Shown here: positions 40,769 through 53,246 of the stretch, piece after piece | Layout: each line of letters starts with the position of its first letter | Position numbering within the stretch: position 1 is the stretch's first letter | Assembly (NCBI GenBank): GCA_004335835.1 | Contig: RWJK01001085.1 | Span: 49,026 to 113,025 of the forward strand | Reading direction: 5' to 3' | DNA: 64,000 nt | From: Scenedesmus sp. ARA3 | Taxonomy: Eukaryota > Chlorophyta > Chlorophyceae > Sphaeropleales > Scenedesmaceae | Program-made: the position numbers and the translations under genes | Notes under the pieces: generated by a model | Told to the model about the DNA's origin: nothing | The model's database searches: none | What the model saw: only the letters and a program-made list of their open reading frames with translations

Positions 40769-43700
40769 TCACTCCTGCTGCTGCTGCTCTGCCAGGCGGG
40801 GGTTCTTGGAGTCTAGGTCCAGGTCGTGGCCTGCAGCAAGTACGCAACAGCCGCAGTTGCACAACACACCTCAGCCACAACACCCTAGTAACAGTCATAG
40901 TGGCCAGCGTAGCTGGCATTCACACACCAGCTTGTTGTCAAGAGCGCAAATTCGTAAGAAAAAGCAGGGTCCAAGCAGCGATTTCAGCTGTCTCGCATGT
41001 GCGCCTGCTGCGCGTCCCACCAGTGATGCGCTTGTACAGGCCCAGCACGTCCTCCACGGTCGTCTCAAAGTGTGTGGTGGGGTCGTAGCCCTTGCTGATG
41101 AAGCAGCCGTCCCTGCAGCCATGAAAAGGCAGCAGAAGCCGCAGCAGCACATCAGGCAACCTTCCTTCCTTGCAACTCACACAACAAGTAATGCCACGCC
41201 CTGAAGCGCCTCCTCCTCCACTGCTCAGCCAGCTATCAGACGCCTTTTCTTGCACAGCAGGCTGTGCACAGCGCACATGCAGACCTGCTGCCCGTCCAGC
41301 AGCAGCAGCAGCAGCAGCACCCGCACTCACTTGCTGCCGTCCTCCAGCGGCTCGTGCACTTCTACCACCGACACAAACTTCTCGTCGATGGGCCCCAGCA
41401 GCGCCAGCCCAGGCGCCAGCTCAGCCTCAGGGTTGGAGCTCTCCACGGTGGTGCTCACAAACGCAACCCACTTGTCGTTTGCCGCCACGTTGTGCGCGTA
41501 CGAGCAACAGAACACGTACATGTCTGCGGGGCAGCAGCCAAGCAGCGTGCAGGCAGGCGGGCAGGCAGGCAGGCAGGCAGGTGAGGCGCCAGCAGCAAGG
41601 GTACTGCGGTTTGATCAAAGCTGCTGTGGCTTGGGGCGACTGCAAGGCCTTGAGCCCAGGAAGTCGCTGTGCTGCTGACCAATAGAACCTCGTACCCGTG
41701 TCCCCTTGTGTTAGGCACCTTGTGCAGTTGATGTGCATAGATGAGATCTCACAGAAGGTGTGTGCGGTGGCCTGCAGGATTACATTGCTTTGCATGTACC
41801 CGTGGTGTCCTGTCTGTCATTACTTGCCTGCACTCACTGCAAAGCGCATCCACACCACCATTAGAGGCACTTAGCTGCCCCCTAGCTGCACACGCCTGCC
41901 AGCTACACCCCCTGCCACAGCCCAACACAGCAGCAGCGGCAGCAGCAGCAAACGCGCACCTGATCGCCGCCCGATCTGCTTCTGCGGCAGGATGATCTGC
42001 ACGCTGTGCGCGTTGTCGGTGTTGGGGATGGGGTGGCTCAGGATGCACGTGGCGCGCACCACGCGCGAGGTGGGCCGGCTCTTGCCAGGGAAGTAGCTGG
42101 GGTCGCCCACCACAAACTTGCACTTAGCAGTCTCGCCCTCGCTGCTCACGCCCACCGCGCGGCCCGCCTCATCGTACACCACAGTTGCGTCAGCCTTGTG
42201 CAGCATGTAGGTGCCGCCATACACGGCGCTGAGCCGCGCAAAGGCCTGCAGGAAACAAGCACACATGTCACAGTGCAGGCGACGCACACAGGTCTGAGTA
42301 GTGTTGGATGCCAGGAACCAGTGCACTGCAGGAGTGTGGGATGGCACGCGTCCAGCCAGCCACGCCGAAGGCTTGGAAGAGCTGGGTGCCAGAAGACGGT
42401 GCACTGCAGGCGCTCCGGCATGCTGAACAAGCGCAGAATGACTGTGAACAAGCAATGCACATCGCTGCTGTGCATTGCCCTGTAGCACCACCTTGCACGA
42501 AGCGTGTTACTGACGAACTCCTGCATGCAACCAGCCTGATGTTTGCTTTGCTGCTGCTAGCACCACCTCCGCCAAACATGCCAGCACAACACTCTGCCTC
42601 CTACACGCAAGCGTCCATACTGCACAGCAGCCACACCACCGCCACCACAGCACCCTCCCTTCCCTCCCTGTAACCACGCACAGCTAATAAACAGAACATC
42701 AATCACCGCCGACAAACCCCTCCCTCCCTGCCACCCACCTGCGGCAGCTCTCCCAGGCCGTAGCGCGGGTAGATGTAGGGCGAGGTGAGCCCCGGGTAGC
42801 GCGTGATGCTGTCGTGGTACAGCTTGATCTTCAGCGCGGTCGGCAGCGCGGGCGCGTCCAGGTAGGCGTCATCGCGGTGCAGCGCCAGCGCGTGGCCCAC
42901 AAAGTCGATCGTCTGCGCGTCCAGCCCAAAGTGCGTGTAGAGCTGCGCCATGGACATGGCCCGCAGGTCCAGGCCCTTGTGCGTGGCAGGGTTCTTCTCA
43001 TCGTAGTCTTGGATGTAGCTGCAGGGGGAGACGCGGCAGCAGGGGCAGGGGTGTTGACAGTGGCAGCAGGGCGGGCGGTTGGAGGCTGACTAGATGAGGA
43101 AGGCGATATACCGGTGCACGCTGCTACTGCCGCAGGATCGCTGACGCATGTCTGGGCTGGACGCTGCTTGAGAGGCAGAGCATGTAGCACCACTGCAGCA
43201 CGCACCCTGGCAGCTGTGGGTGTGCAGCTGCCAGTGGCTTTGCGTTGAAGTGCTACAGCAGCAGCACAAACCAACACTGACGCAAATGCAGCAAACACAA
43301 CGCTGCTTATGCGGCCAGCCCTCCTCCATTGTGCACGTGGCGTTGCTCCTTAAGTCCAGCACGTGCTTCTGCTACAGCCGTACTTACTGCTGCTGCCCCT
43401 ATTGCGCGGTGCTGCACTACTGCTGCGCTGTTGCTGCTGCATTCTGCGCTGCTGCTGCCCTGCGCTGCTCTGCCCTTTTGCCGCCTCATGCTGCCCTGTG
43501 CTGCACTGCTGCTGCTGCATACTGCGCTGCTGCCGCCCCATGCCGCGTCGCCTCACATGAAGAAGTTGCGTGCGCGCCGCTTCTCAAACAGCCCCATCAG
43601 CGGCGAGCGCAGCGCCTCCATGTCTGTGGCTGGCACCTTGCACACGCGGCCCTTGTTGAGCACGAAGCTGCCGTCCACCGCCTTGAACTCCAGGTACTTG

Positions 43701-44555
43701 ATCACGTTGGTGTAGATGAGCACGCGCACGAGCTGGCCATTGGCCATCATGAATTTTGGCACGCTGTCCACGTTGTAGTCGCGGCTGGGGCCGAGTTCTT
43801 TTGGGGGAGTTTGGCCTGGCCGGAACTTCTCCCACAGCTGCGGGCGGCGTGATGAGGGGTGGGTGAGTGTTGTGAGGTGTGAGGTGAGCGCGGAGAGGGC
43901 GGCGTGCGGGGTGCAGAGGGGTGGGGTGGCATGAGGTGGGCAGTGGGAGTGAGGAGGCGCTGCTTAGTGTGGGGGTGCTGTCTAAGTAGAAGAAGAAGAG
44001 CTGCCTGAGGGCAAGCAGCACCAAGTGCTGTGTGACCACAGGGTCAGGCGTGGCAAACTTTAGCTGGTGGATTGGATGCAAGGGTGCCCTGCTGCTGCAT
44101 CCTGCAAGTATGGCTGCTGCTGGCGTATGTACTGTAACATGCTGGCAGCCAAGCAGTGCGCATGTTATGCGTGTCTGTCTACTAGTCTGATTTTTTTATT
44201 TCAACTGCTTCAAATAACAGTACTGATGCCTTTCCTATGGCAAGGTGCTTGGTTGCAGTTTGCACAGGCTGCCTGCGGACAGTCCAGCAGTGGGTGGCCC
44301 ACCTGGTTCAGGTTCAGGGAAGCTGACTCGCCACCATAGTAGCTGTTGCGGTCCATGTGCAGCACCTGCACGCCAACCGTGATCAGCCACGCCTCCGGTG
44401 CTGGCTGGTAGCATCAGAGCAGCAGGACAGCGGGTACTGTACAGCAGCGCCCTGCTACTGTTGCATACCTTGAGGCCAGACACAGACAGCAGGCCGGAGA
44501 TGATGCATTCCTTGAGGCCTGTGCCAAGCACGATGGCATCATATTCGCCATCCAT
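40769..44555 (-). CDS. GDI1: Rab GDP-dissociation inhibitor
   Basis: Rab GDI extracts prenylated, GDP-bound Rab GTPases from membranes and returns them to donor compartments. Exons on the minus strand: 44555-44469, 44365-44303, 43837-43557, 43018-42739, 42245-41960, 41523-41331, 41112-41021, 40830-40769, giving 447 residues, the usual GDI length. Landmarks in order: [18 protein letters not shown] at the start, [19 protein letters not shown] (Rab-binding platform), [20 protein letters not shown], a middle effector-loop region with FTGHAL-like [15 protein letters not shown], and YGLGELPQ followed by [13 protein letters not shown]. The C-terminal part has [19 protein letters not shown]. The start agrees with the family N-terminus. 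The last exon adds a short Gln-rich tail. It is head to head with the pterin-dehydratase-like gene. Confidence 0.95.
41551..41581. repeat. (GGCA)n tract in GDI intron
   Basis: About seven GGCA/AGGC units, with one substitution, lie in the intron between exons 5 and 6 of the minus-strand Rab GDI gene. Confidence 0.85.
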
Positions 44556-44932
44556 GCTGCCTCCTTGTGCTGAGCCTGGTTCACGACGTTGGTTGCAGCA
44601 GCGTGGGTTGCGAGAAGCAGCAGCGGTTGCAAACAGGACAGCAGCTGTCAGCACACCGATCACAACTATAATGATCACTGGTCACAGCTGCACGTTGGCG
44701 TCTGGCGCTTTGACGCCTGGCCTGGGGGAACGACCTATGTACTGGTCTTGGACCCCGTCATTACCTTTCCTGTTCTTTGAGCACCTAGCTGAACACCACT
44801 TTCATCTACCTGATGTGATTGTCTGTCAATTATATTTATGCTCGGTCGCGGTGAAGTTTTCCTGGCGCCAACTGTGCTGCTGACTGTACGTGGCTGTGTC
44901 CAAGTGTGTGCATTCTTTGGATCGGTGCCAGC
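44556..44932. promoter_or_regulatory. Shared upstream region of Rab GDI and pterin-dehydratase-like genes
   Basis: These 377 bases separate divergent start codons and should contain both promoters. No motif was recognised. Confidence 0.4.
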
Positions 44933-46131
44933 ATGGCCCTGCTGCTGCGCTACCCGAACTGCGCGTCTAGCCTGCAGACTGTTCGCGTAGGCACTCGCCA
45001 CAGCATGGCTGCTATGCAGCACAACATCAGCCAACAGCGCCGCAGCACATGCTGCAGTGCTACACCTCTGAAGCAGCAGCGCTGTGAGCCATGCGAGGAG
45101 GCAAAGCGCGAGGCAGAGTACATGGGGCTGCACCCAATGGTCATGGACATGCAGACAGCAGAGAAGTACCGGGAGCAGGTGCGCACGGGCTCAGGCGTTG
45201 CTCCAGGGTCTGAAACAGCCGAGGGATGACATCTGCTGCATGCATGAGTATGGACTGTTGGGCTTGTTCCTGTGCTGCTGCGCAACGAGCATTTGAGCCT
45301 TGTGCAGGTGGATCCACGGTGGCAGATTGTTGAGGACAGTGAAAAGCGGCTGAGGCTGAGGCGTGTGATGCGCACCAAGAACTTCACAAAGGTGGGCAGG
45401 GGCGCATGTGTTGCCACAGCGGCGGTTGTGGCAGCGGCCAAGCTGCATACATAGCTCCATGGCTGCAGGTCTCTGCAACTCTGGACAAGCGTTGTCTGCT
45501 TATTGTGGCGCTCAGCCAGTGCCACTAAGCTGCGAGACTTATGGTTGGCTGATGTTTTGGCTGCTTAATGACCGGTGCCCTGGCGCTGCTGCGTGACTAG
45601 CCCTGGTGCTTCTGCTGCTGCTGCTGCTGCGGCTGCGTGCGTGTGCAGGCCCTGGAGCTGTTCCAGCGCGTGGGGCAGGTGGCGGAGGCTGAGGGGCACC
45701 ACCCCGACCTGCACCTGGAGGGTGAGCGGCTGGCTGGCAACTGCCAAGCATGATTCTGGCTGCCGTGTCACAGCTATCACTATCACCACTATCAGCACTA
45801 TCAGCACCATTAATGTCGTGTCCTCCTATTCGCCCTTCCCTTGGAACGAATTACTCGTGTATGAGAGCCTCTCTCTCTGCCGCAAGGAGGTGTGCTAAAG
45901 ACATGCCAGCATGCTGCGTTCCGTTTGCCGCATTCCCTGCATCGTAGTTGGAGCCCTAGCACCACCGCTGTTGTCGCTGCTTGTGCTGCTGCCGCAGGCT
46001 GGAACAACGTCAGCATCGAGCTGTGGACGCATGCGCGCAACGGGCTGTCGGAGAATGACTTCATTGTGGCAGCAAAGTTTGACGACATTGACATGGCAAA
46101 CCTGCTCAGCAAGAAGCAGCCAGAGCTGTAG
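44933..46131 (+). CDS. Plastid pterin-4a-carbinolamine dehydratase-like protein (RAF2-like)
   Basis: This belongs to the pterin-4a-carbinolamine dehydratase (PCD/DCoH) fold family. Exons: 44933-45178, 45308-45391, 45649-45721, 45998-46131, giving 178 residues. The first 48 residues are Ser/Arg/Gln-rich with no acidic residues, a plausible chloroplast transit peptide. Then come [15 protein letters not shown], a plant-type N-terminal block, and the PCD core: [37 protein letters not shown] and [19 protein letters not shown]. The catalytic-type HHP and TH histidines are present. In plants this HHPDLH/WNNV form is found in RAF2, a PCD-like factor in Rubisco assembly, so a role in Rubisco biogenesis is more likely than pterin recycling. 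That inference rests on remembered similarity only. Confidence 0.85.
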
Positions 46132-48646
46132 GTGACGCTGACATCCTGTCCTAGGTGGACAGCTGAGGATGTAGCCCGCCATGTCGGCACTGTCTGCACC
46201 TGAGCGCTCAGGGCTGCGCAGTACGGGGCAGCTGTGGCCGCAGCAGTTGTATCATTCACCAGCTTGCCTTGGCTAGGCCACTGCACGCTAGCACTACTAA
46301 TGCTGTAGCACAGCTGCCAGTAGCAACCATAAGCCTGGAGTTCATCGCGCGCATCAAGTGACTGCTGGTGCATTCAAAACGCAGTTGCTAAAATGCTGTG
46401 GGGTGTGGTTGTACAGCGGCATTGAGGTCAGGACTCGAGTTGCACAGAAGTGACTATTGTTGAAGCGCAAGCAACAGGCATCATGCACAGCTGTTGCATA
46501 TCAGGCGCCATTTTTGCATCTTGATGCAGCTGTGTATCTGTGTATCCTTGTACACCTGCAATGGCATGCCGTGTTGTTGCATGTATTATTGGTTTCATGT
46601 ATGCGTTACGTAATGCATATGACAGTTGTGTCTAGTATACTGTACAACAGACGACTCAAAGGTTTTCTGCATAGGCTACCTTGGTAACAAATTTGTTTAA
46701 ACCGCATGCTGCGCAGCTGCATGGCCTATGAGCTACTGTGAATGGTGTCACTCAGAAAGCATGTGCGGATATAATGAGAGCAAGAGCCAGGTGTGATCCT
46801 TGCAGAGTTACATGGTAGTAATATACAGCAGCGACAACATCCGTTGCAAGCACATTGACTTTAGGTGTGCACACACACGCGCATGCTCTGTGCCTTGCCA
46901 GGAGGCATGGCAATGCGCCTAATCACAAGCAGCAAGTACAACGGCCACCGACATGTACATGTTCACACCTCTGCTGCAGCTCAGGTGCTACCTGGCTTGC
47001 CACGACAATGGCAAGGCTAAAGCTTCACCGTGACGCATCCTGCAAGATGCAGTTGCAACATCGTCAACAGAATGCAAGTGCGCAAGTTCCCTCTGTCATG
47101 CACATGCTGGCTGGACAGTTGTACATACAACTGCAAGGCTGCTACGCCACCACATGTGTGCGTCTTCGCAGCTCTGGCCATACCGCGCACTCAATAGCAG
47201 CATCTAGCTAGCATGACTTGTGCCATGGCATTTGCCACACCCTGTGCGCCTATCGCAGGTCATCAGTGCTCTTACTACATCCAGAGTTGTGGCTGACACA
47301 GCACATACCAGGAGTCAGGTCAGCCATTCAAGAATCCACAGCGAGTTGCTGTACACATGCGTGCACGCAAACATGCATATGAACAATCACATAGCTCCTA
47401 AACATCCAGCTGTCAGCCCACGCTGGTCAACGTTTGACCGTAGTAGTTTCTACTCAAGGAAGTGTCAACTTGTGCTTTTGTGACCCACGAGGAATAGCGA
47501 CAACAACAACGCAGCAGCACCATGCAATAATAATCATGGCGCTTGCATCACGCAACAACTGCTAACACAACTGATGCTGTAGCTGCATGCAACAACGCAT
47601 CCGTGCCTGCTATGGTGCAGCTCACAGGACTCCCAAAGCATGTCGGCCACAGGTGCACACCTGCCACATTCATGCAAGGTAGCTGCAAAGCGACGTCAGC
47701 AAGCCCATACCAGCAGGCGTTTGCGGGCTTGGCAGTTTGTGAGTACACCCAGCAGCAGGCTGGTACGCAAGCACAGGCAGAGGGACAGAGGAGAGCACAG
47801 CGAGCCCACACATGTGTTGGTCATGACAGGTTTCGGCACGCCTGCAGCAAAGCCACAGGCGCGCTTTGTTGATGGTACAGTGCAACAACAGGTACAGGTG
47901 AACAAGTACAGTCCAGCGAGTCGGCCAAAGTACGAGCAGTGTAAGCTGCTATGCCACCACAGCCTGGGTGGTCGTGCCTGCCAAGCGCCCCTCGTTGCTT
48001 CAGCAGGCGATAGCTACAACCTCGTCATGTTGGCTTGACACACTACTGCAACACACATGCAGAACGCAACACACACCGGTGACGGCCTGTACACTGCCTG
48101 CCGCAGCAAGAAGGCATGCAGCGAGGCAAGAAGTACAGTGCAGTACTGCCACTACACACAGCGACACAAAACTGCGTCCTACCTCAGCTGCAAACACCAG
48201 CCAGACATCAGCGGCACTGCCTGGGCATACACAGCCCCAGCATACACAACCCAGCATCAACACGTTTCATGGAACGAAGTAACCAAGGCGTATGTCGACA
48301 ACACCACACCCGCAGCGCAAGCCACAAGAATGCACTGCCAGGACACCAAGCTGGCACCAGACAAGGAAGCATAGCCTTCCATCAGCAGCCTGTGGCTGTT
48401 TGCCCAATGACCTGCTACCCCCAAACAACAGCACACAACCAGCACACCATGCACGGCTGCGGCAGCCATTAAAGAGGTGTGCAACAGCAATGTGAGCCAG
48501 TGCCATGCAACTACACACAACGACACTGCACGCAAGCTGCGCATCCGCTGCGAACAGCTGCAAACAGGACACACCGCAGTACACCAGCACAGCAGCCTCA
48601 GCCACATGCTGTGTGCGCATGCCACAGCATGCTGCAGCAGCAACGC
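46132..48646. other. Convergent gene-poor region
   Basis: This is about 2.5 kb between the 3' ends of the pterin-dehydratase-like and RRM genes. The right half (about 46850-48640) is rich in ACA/GCA words and has short open frames on both strands, but none carries a recognisable domain. The open frames look like a by-product of base composition. Confidence 0.4.
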
Positions 48647-50140
48647 TCAGAAGCTGCGCGTAGAAACGCGCACGCAGATGCGCTGCTGCTGCAGCAGCAG
48701 GCCGTTCAGCTCGCGCTCGGCGCGCTCAGTGGCCTGCTGCCCAGAGCTGGCGTCAAACACGACAAAGCCGTACCCCAGGCTGGCTTGATTGGCTGCGTTG
48801 CGCGCGATCCACAGGCTGTCGATGCGCCCGCAGCGCGAGAACAGCTCCACCAGCGCGCGCTCGCCCACGTCACCCGGCAAGTTGCCGACAAACACGCCCC
48901 TGCGCGCGCTGCCAGCAACCGCCGCATCAGCGACTGCTGCAGCGTGCTGGCCGGCAGCCTTGCCAGCGCTGCTGCGTGCGTGTGCTGCTGCAGTGGTGGG
49001 CGAGGGCGTGGGCGCTGAGCCTGTGGACTCTGCGGTTTGAAAGCTGAGGCTGCATACAGCAGAGCCGGGGCACCACAGCCTGCCAGGTGAGCTGCAGGCC
49101 GCTGGTGTGCGGGGTGCTCCCTGCCCAGCTGCATGTCGCTGCTGCTGCAGCTCAACAGAGCTCCAGCCCTCGCCGCTTCGCGCATGCGTCAGCGCTGCCG
49201 TGCTGCTGCTGACCCCTTTGTCTGCGTCAGCAGGTGCGTGGTCGGCAGCTGCAGCGTGTGTGTGTTTGCCGGCGCCAGCCTGGTGGGCAGGTCCATTGCT
49301 GGTGAGGCTGCGGGCCCGCTGGCGCATGCTTGCCGCTGACGTTGGCCGCTGCTGCGTGTGCTGCAGCTGCAGGCTGCTGCAGGAGCAGCAGCTGATGCTG
49401 TCGCTGCATGCGTCATCATTCAAATCCTGCACGCTGTGCAGGCCCTCTGTGTCGAAGCTCCAGGCCTTGCCGAATGAAGGCAGGGACTCCAGGAATCGAG
49501 CCACGATGGGCCGCAGCAGCTGCTGGTCCGAGGCCCTGCCGCTGTTGCTGCTGGCGCGCGGGCTGTAGCAGGGGCTGGCCAGGTGCTGCTTGCTCAGCAG
49601 CGACAGCGCTGCGCTGAGGGGCAGGTGTGGGGTGAGTGCACCTGCCTGGGAGCTGGCCCGGCTGGACAGCACGTCTGCGCGACAGAGACAGGCAGCAACG
49701 GGCCGCGGCTGGTGAGGCCATGCAGGCTAGCTGTGTTATGGAGGCCACCGTAGCACCATGCACTGTAGTGCTACCATCTCAGGTGGAGGCCCCATGCTGC
49801 AGACCTGTGTGCGTCTCGGCAAGACTATCAGAGGGCAGGGGTAGCTGCTGCCAGACTCAACAGCAGGTTGCAGCGCTCACCTGAGTCCACCTTGTCGCAG
49901 CCACGCCCTTCGAGACCATCGCACTCCTGTGTGTGAGGCACAGCAGCAGAGCAGCGCCAGTGACTCAGCGGTGCCGGCCAAATCTGCTAGCAGTGCTGCC
50001 ATACACGGTCAGCGCTGATTGGCACCAACATGCCAGGGCAAGCAGGCACAAGTTGCCCCAACGCTGCTCAGCTGCCTCCTACTCACCCTTTGCGCCGCGT
50101 CAGCAGCTCTTACTCTTTCATCTGTGTCGAATTGCAGCAT
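48647..50140 (-). CDS. RNA-binding protein with one C-terminal RRM
   Basis: This is a predicted RNA-binding protein; its target is unknown. Exons on the minus strand: 50140-50087, 49926-49881, 49674-48647, giving 375 residues. The first two short exons encode a charged leader (MLQFDTDERVRAADAAQR and a short GRGC segment). A long Ser/Ala/Gln/His-rich low-complexity region fills residues 35-290. One RRM occupies residues 292-375 with RNP2 VFVGNL and RNP1 LGYGFVVF, and it ends at the C-terminus with ICVRVSTRSF. The start was chosen by following phase backwards through two introns to the first ATG. The large exon is certain, the two leader exons less so. It is head to head with the secreted repeat protein gene. 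Confidence 0.8.
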
Positions 50141-50978
50141 CTATGATCAGGCAAGTGGTGGGCAGCAGCAGCATGCCACAGTCAGAGTAGGGGAGCGGCA
50201 GGTGTGCAAACAGCAGCTAACGAAGGGAATAAAGCAGTGCTAATGACTTTTCGAGCGCCGAATGTCACTAAAGTGCTTCGCTTTGAATGGCGAGGACGCT
50301 GCAGAAGTCTCCATGGGCCGTTACGCGTAGACCAGACTTTTAGTTAGCAAAGCTATCACATACAATTCATAAGCTCTTCATATCAACTGATATCAAGCCC
50401 AGCACCAAGCTGCTTGTCTGAAACCGGTGCGCTCACCTGGCATGCCTTGCAGGCTCCACATGAATCAGAAACAGAACAACCACAAAATCAATAGGCTTGG
50501 GCGTAACACGGACAAAATCGCGTGGCTGCACAAGAAGAATTCAAAGTGTAAGGCCTTTGGTACTGGCCAGTTCAACCATGCATTTAAAACAAGCTAAAAA
50601 TTACATGAAATACTGACAGGTCCCGGCAGGCAAAGCATAACCTGCAGTCCACATGCAAAACCACTAAACGCCACCTGGCTTGAAGTGAGTCCCATTGACT
50701 GCTGGCTGCTGCAACAGCATGCTTCAAGGCTTCGTGACTGTTTAAAAGTTATATAAGTGTTGTAAGGTCAACTTCGCAACTATCACTGACACTGCTACAG
50801 CGGCCGGGGACACGAACTGTCTGCGCACTGTTGAGCTTGCTTCGGGTGAGCTTTGCACCCCTTAAAATTCTTAGATTAAATTTTGAACACATTCAGCGGA
50901 TGAGAGGCTCAATGATCGCTGTGAGCGACATGCTCACCAGTTTCCCAAACTTCCTGCAGGATCGCTGTTTCAGCAACC
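50141..50978. promoter_or_regulatory. Shared upstream region of RRM and secreted repeat genes
   Basis: These 838 bases lie between divergent start codons. The region is more AT-rich than its flanks (about 50330-50920). No specific element was recognised. Confidence 0.4.
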
Positions 50979-53246
50979 ATGCGGCTGCGGGCGGTCACAG
51001 TAGTTTTTGTGGCTTTATGTTTGATAGGTGAGCGGTGCTGCACTGCTACCAGGTAGACTTGGCGAGCCAGCGCCAAATGTTCAACATCCCTTGTTGCACG
51101 ACTTGCCTGCAGCCTGCTGGGAAAGTGGTCCCCAGCAGTTGACCTGTGGCTTTAAATCTGTTATTTTAATCTATACAACTGATCACGCGCTATGTCGCGG
51201 GCGCGCGCTTTGGCGTGAATCATTTCTTCAGTTTACTCACGGGCACCTGACAAAATTCATTGCTTCCCTGTCCGCAGGCACACAGGTACATGAAACAATG
51301 TCATCAGTTCATGGGGTGGAAGCAGCTGCAGCATCACCACAGGAAGCAGCAGCAGCAGCACCATCAAGGGGTTGACCCAACAGCATGCACAAATCATCCG
51401 GCAGGCCTGTGCGCTGCTTCGCTTGTATGAGTTTCCAGCAGTTTCCAGCTACCTACCAATCGCTCTTGCCTGCTACCTGCGTCGTGTCTGCAGCTAAAAG
51501 TGCCTGTAAGCATCCGCACCTCAGTCTTGCAGTGTGCTGCTGTTCAGGCTGCCAAACTCAGCCCTGCTGACAGCCTATGGTAGCAGCTCATCATCGCAGT
51601 CCCGCACACCTTTCATCATCTCACACTTTGCACACCTTGCGCACAAACTTTCTGCAGGTGCAAGCAGCGCCGGCCGCCAAGAAGCAGGTGCCTACCCCAA
51701 ACCCGGACCCCTTGGCAGGCCTCGCGCCACCCCCAGCCAACCTGCCCCCTGGCCTCAGCACCCTCAACCTGACACAGCTGGCCCCGCTGCTGCCCCTGCT
51801 GGCCAACATCAACGCCACTGTGGTGGCCTCATGGGTGCCGGTGCTGGAGGCGGTCAATGGATCCGCGCTTGCCGCGTGGGCGCCCGTGCTGAACCTGCTG
51901 AGCAACAGCACCGTTGAGGCTGCGCTGGCTGCGCTGCCGAGCATCAACGTGTCTATGGTGCTGGAGCTGGTGCCTGCAATCAATGCACTGAATGCATCCA
52001 TGCTGGAGGGCTACATCAAAGTGCTGGGCCAGGTGGGCTGGCTGCTGCTGCTTGCAGGAATGGCAGCCCCTTCCAGCCTGCAGGCACTGCCTGCTGTTTC
52101 AGCAGCAGTAGGAGCGGCAGCCCCGGCTGCTGGCCTGAGGCAGCGGGCCGGCACACAAGGCACAGCAAGCTCTTGGAAGCCCAGCTTTGGCGCTGCTTGT
52201 TTAGTCTTGTCCAAGGCAGTCCACCCGCTAACAGCAGCGGCGCACAGCTTCGCAACGTACAGGCTTCCGCTGCAATCAGCTCCGCCGGCATGCTCTGACA
52301 TTGCCCATCATGCAACGCCTTGAAACACTGCACTGACTACATAAACCACCCCGTGCAACATGTATTGGCGCGCACCTCCTTGCACACCCGCGCAGGTCAA
52401 CCCCAAGCTTGTCATGGACCTGCTGCCTTCCATCGCCATCCTGGACACAAACTGGGTCAACAAGGTGGTGCCTGCGCTCACCTACCTGTCAGCGGACTAC
52501 CTGGTGGCGGTTGTGAAGGCCATCGCGCCCAGCCTGGAGAAGATAAACCCCGACCAGCTGGTGGCGCTGGTGCCAGCCATCTCCAAGCTCAGCGTCAGCA
52601 CCTGGGAGAAGCTGATCGAGCTGCTGAACAAGCTCACGGCAGCACAGGTGAGGGACCGCGCACAGCAGCACCAACAGCAGGCAGCAGCAGCAGCAGCAGA
52701 AGCACCTGTCAGCATCAAGTGCAGAGCGGCAGCTTGCGGCAGCTGCATGTGTTGTGGGTGCACGCACTAGTCGGCACTGCAGGCGCAGGGCAGCTGGCGC
52801 AGGGCAGTTACTGCCGCCAGTTGGTGCTGCAGTGCACAGGCTTATAGCTGTAACAGCCCCACATGTATAGCTGCCACACTGACCTCATCTGGATTTTTTC
52901 CGCTGCCGCCTTCTGTTGCGTGCAGCTGGACTTCCTGGTGCACCTGCTGGACGTGACCGGGCCTTACCTGGACAATATGGTGCGCGTGCTGAACTTCGTG
53001 CGCGCAATGCTGCCCTTTGATGCCACCACCGTGGAGGGGAACACCGTGGTCTACACCAAGGACAAGGGCACCACAGGCATGGGCAGCAACAGCGTCATCA
53101 TTGCCCAGAAGAACGTTGGCTCCGAGCCAAACAACGGCGCACCACCAGCGCCTGCTGCACCACCCGTGCCCACCACGCCTGTGCCGCTGACCATCCCTGG
53201 CGTGCGCAGGCCCGGCAACCGCCGCAGCCTGCTGCACTTCTGGTGA
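50979..53246 (+). CDS. Secreted protein built of 15-residue helical repeats with N-glycosylation sequons
   Basis: I do not recognise the family. Exons: 50979-51027, probably 51278-51285 (8 bases), 51658-52032, 52396-52647, 52926-53246, giving about 334 residues. Residues 1 to about 22 are a signal peptide (RAVTVVFVALCLI). After a Pro/Ala-rich spacer, residues 59-228 comprise about eleven tandem units of mostly 15 residues with the pattern hydrophobic-V-x-x-h-h-P-x-h-x-x-h-N-x-S/T. Examples are VVASWVPVLEAVNGS, MVLELVPAINALNAS and QLVALVPAISKLSVS. Units often end in N-x-S/T sequons (NLT, NAT, NGS, NST, NVS, NAS). The final exon has two more hydrophobic helices, then a Pro/Ala-rich tail ending RRSLLHFW. 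The tiny second exon is the least certain part. An alternative donor at GGG/GTGGAA would lengthen it. Confidence 0.72.

Noticed and set aside
46850..48640. Several overlapping open frames of 90-130 codons
   Set aside because: They occur on both strands with similar length, lack domains, and follow from an ACA/GCA-rich composition with few stops.
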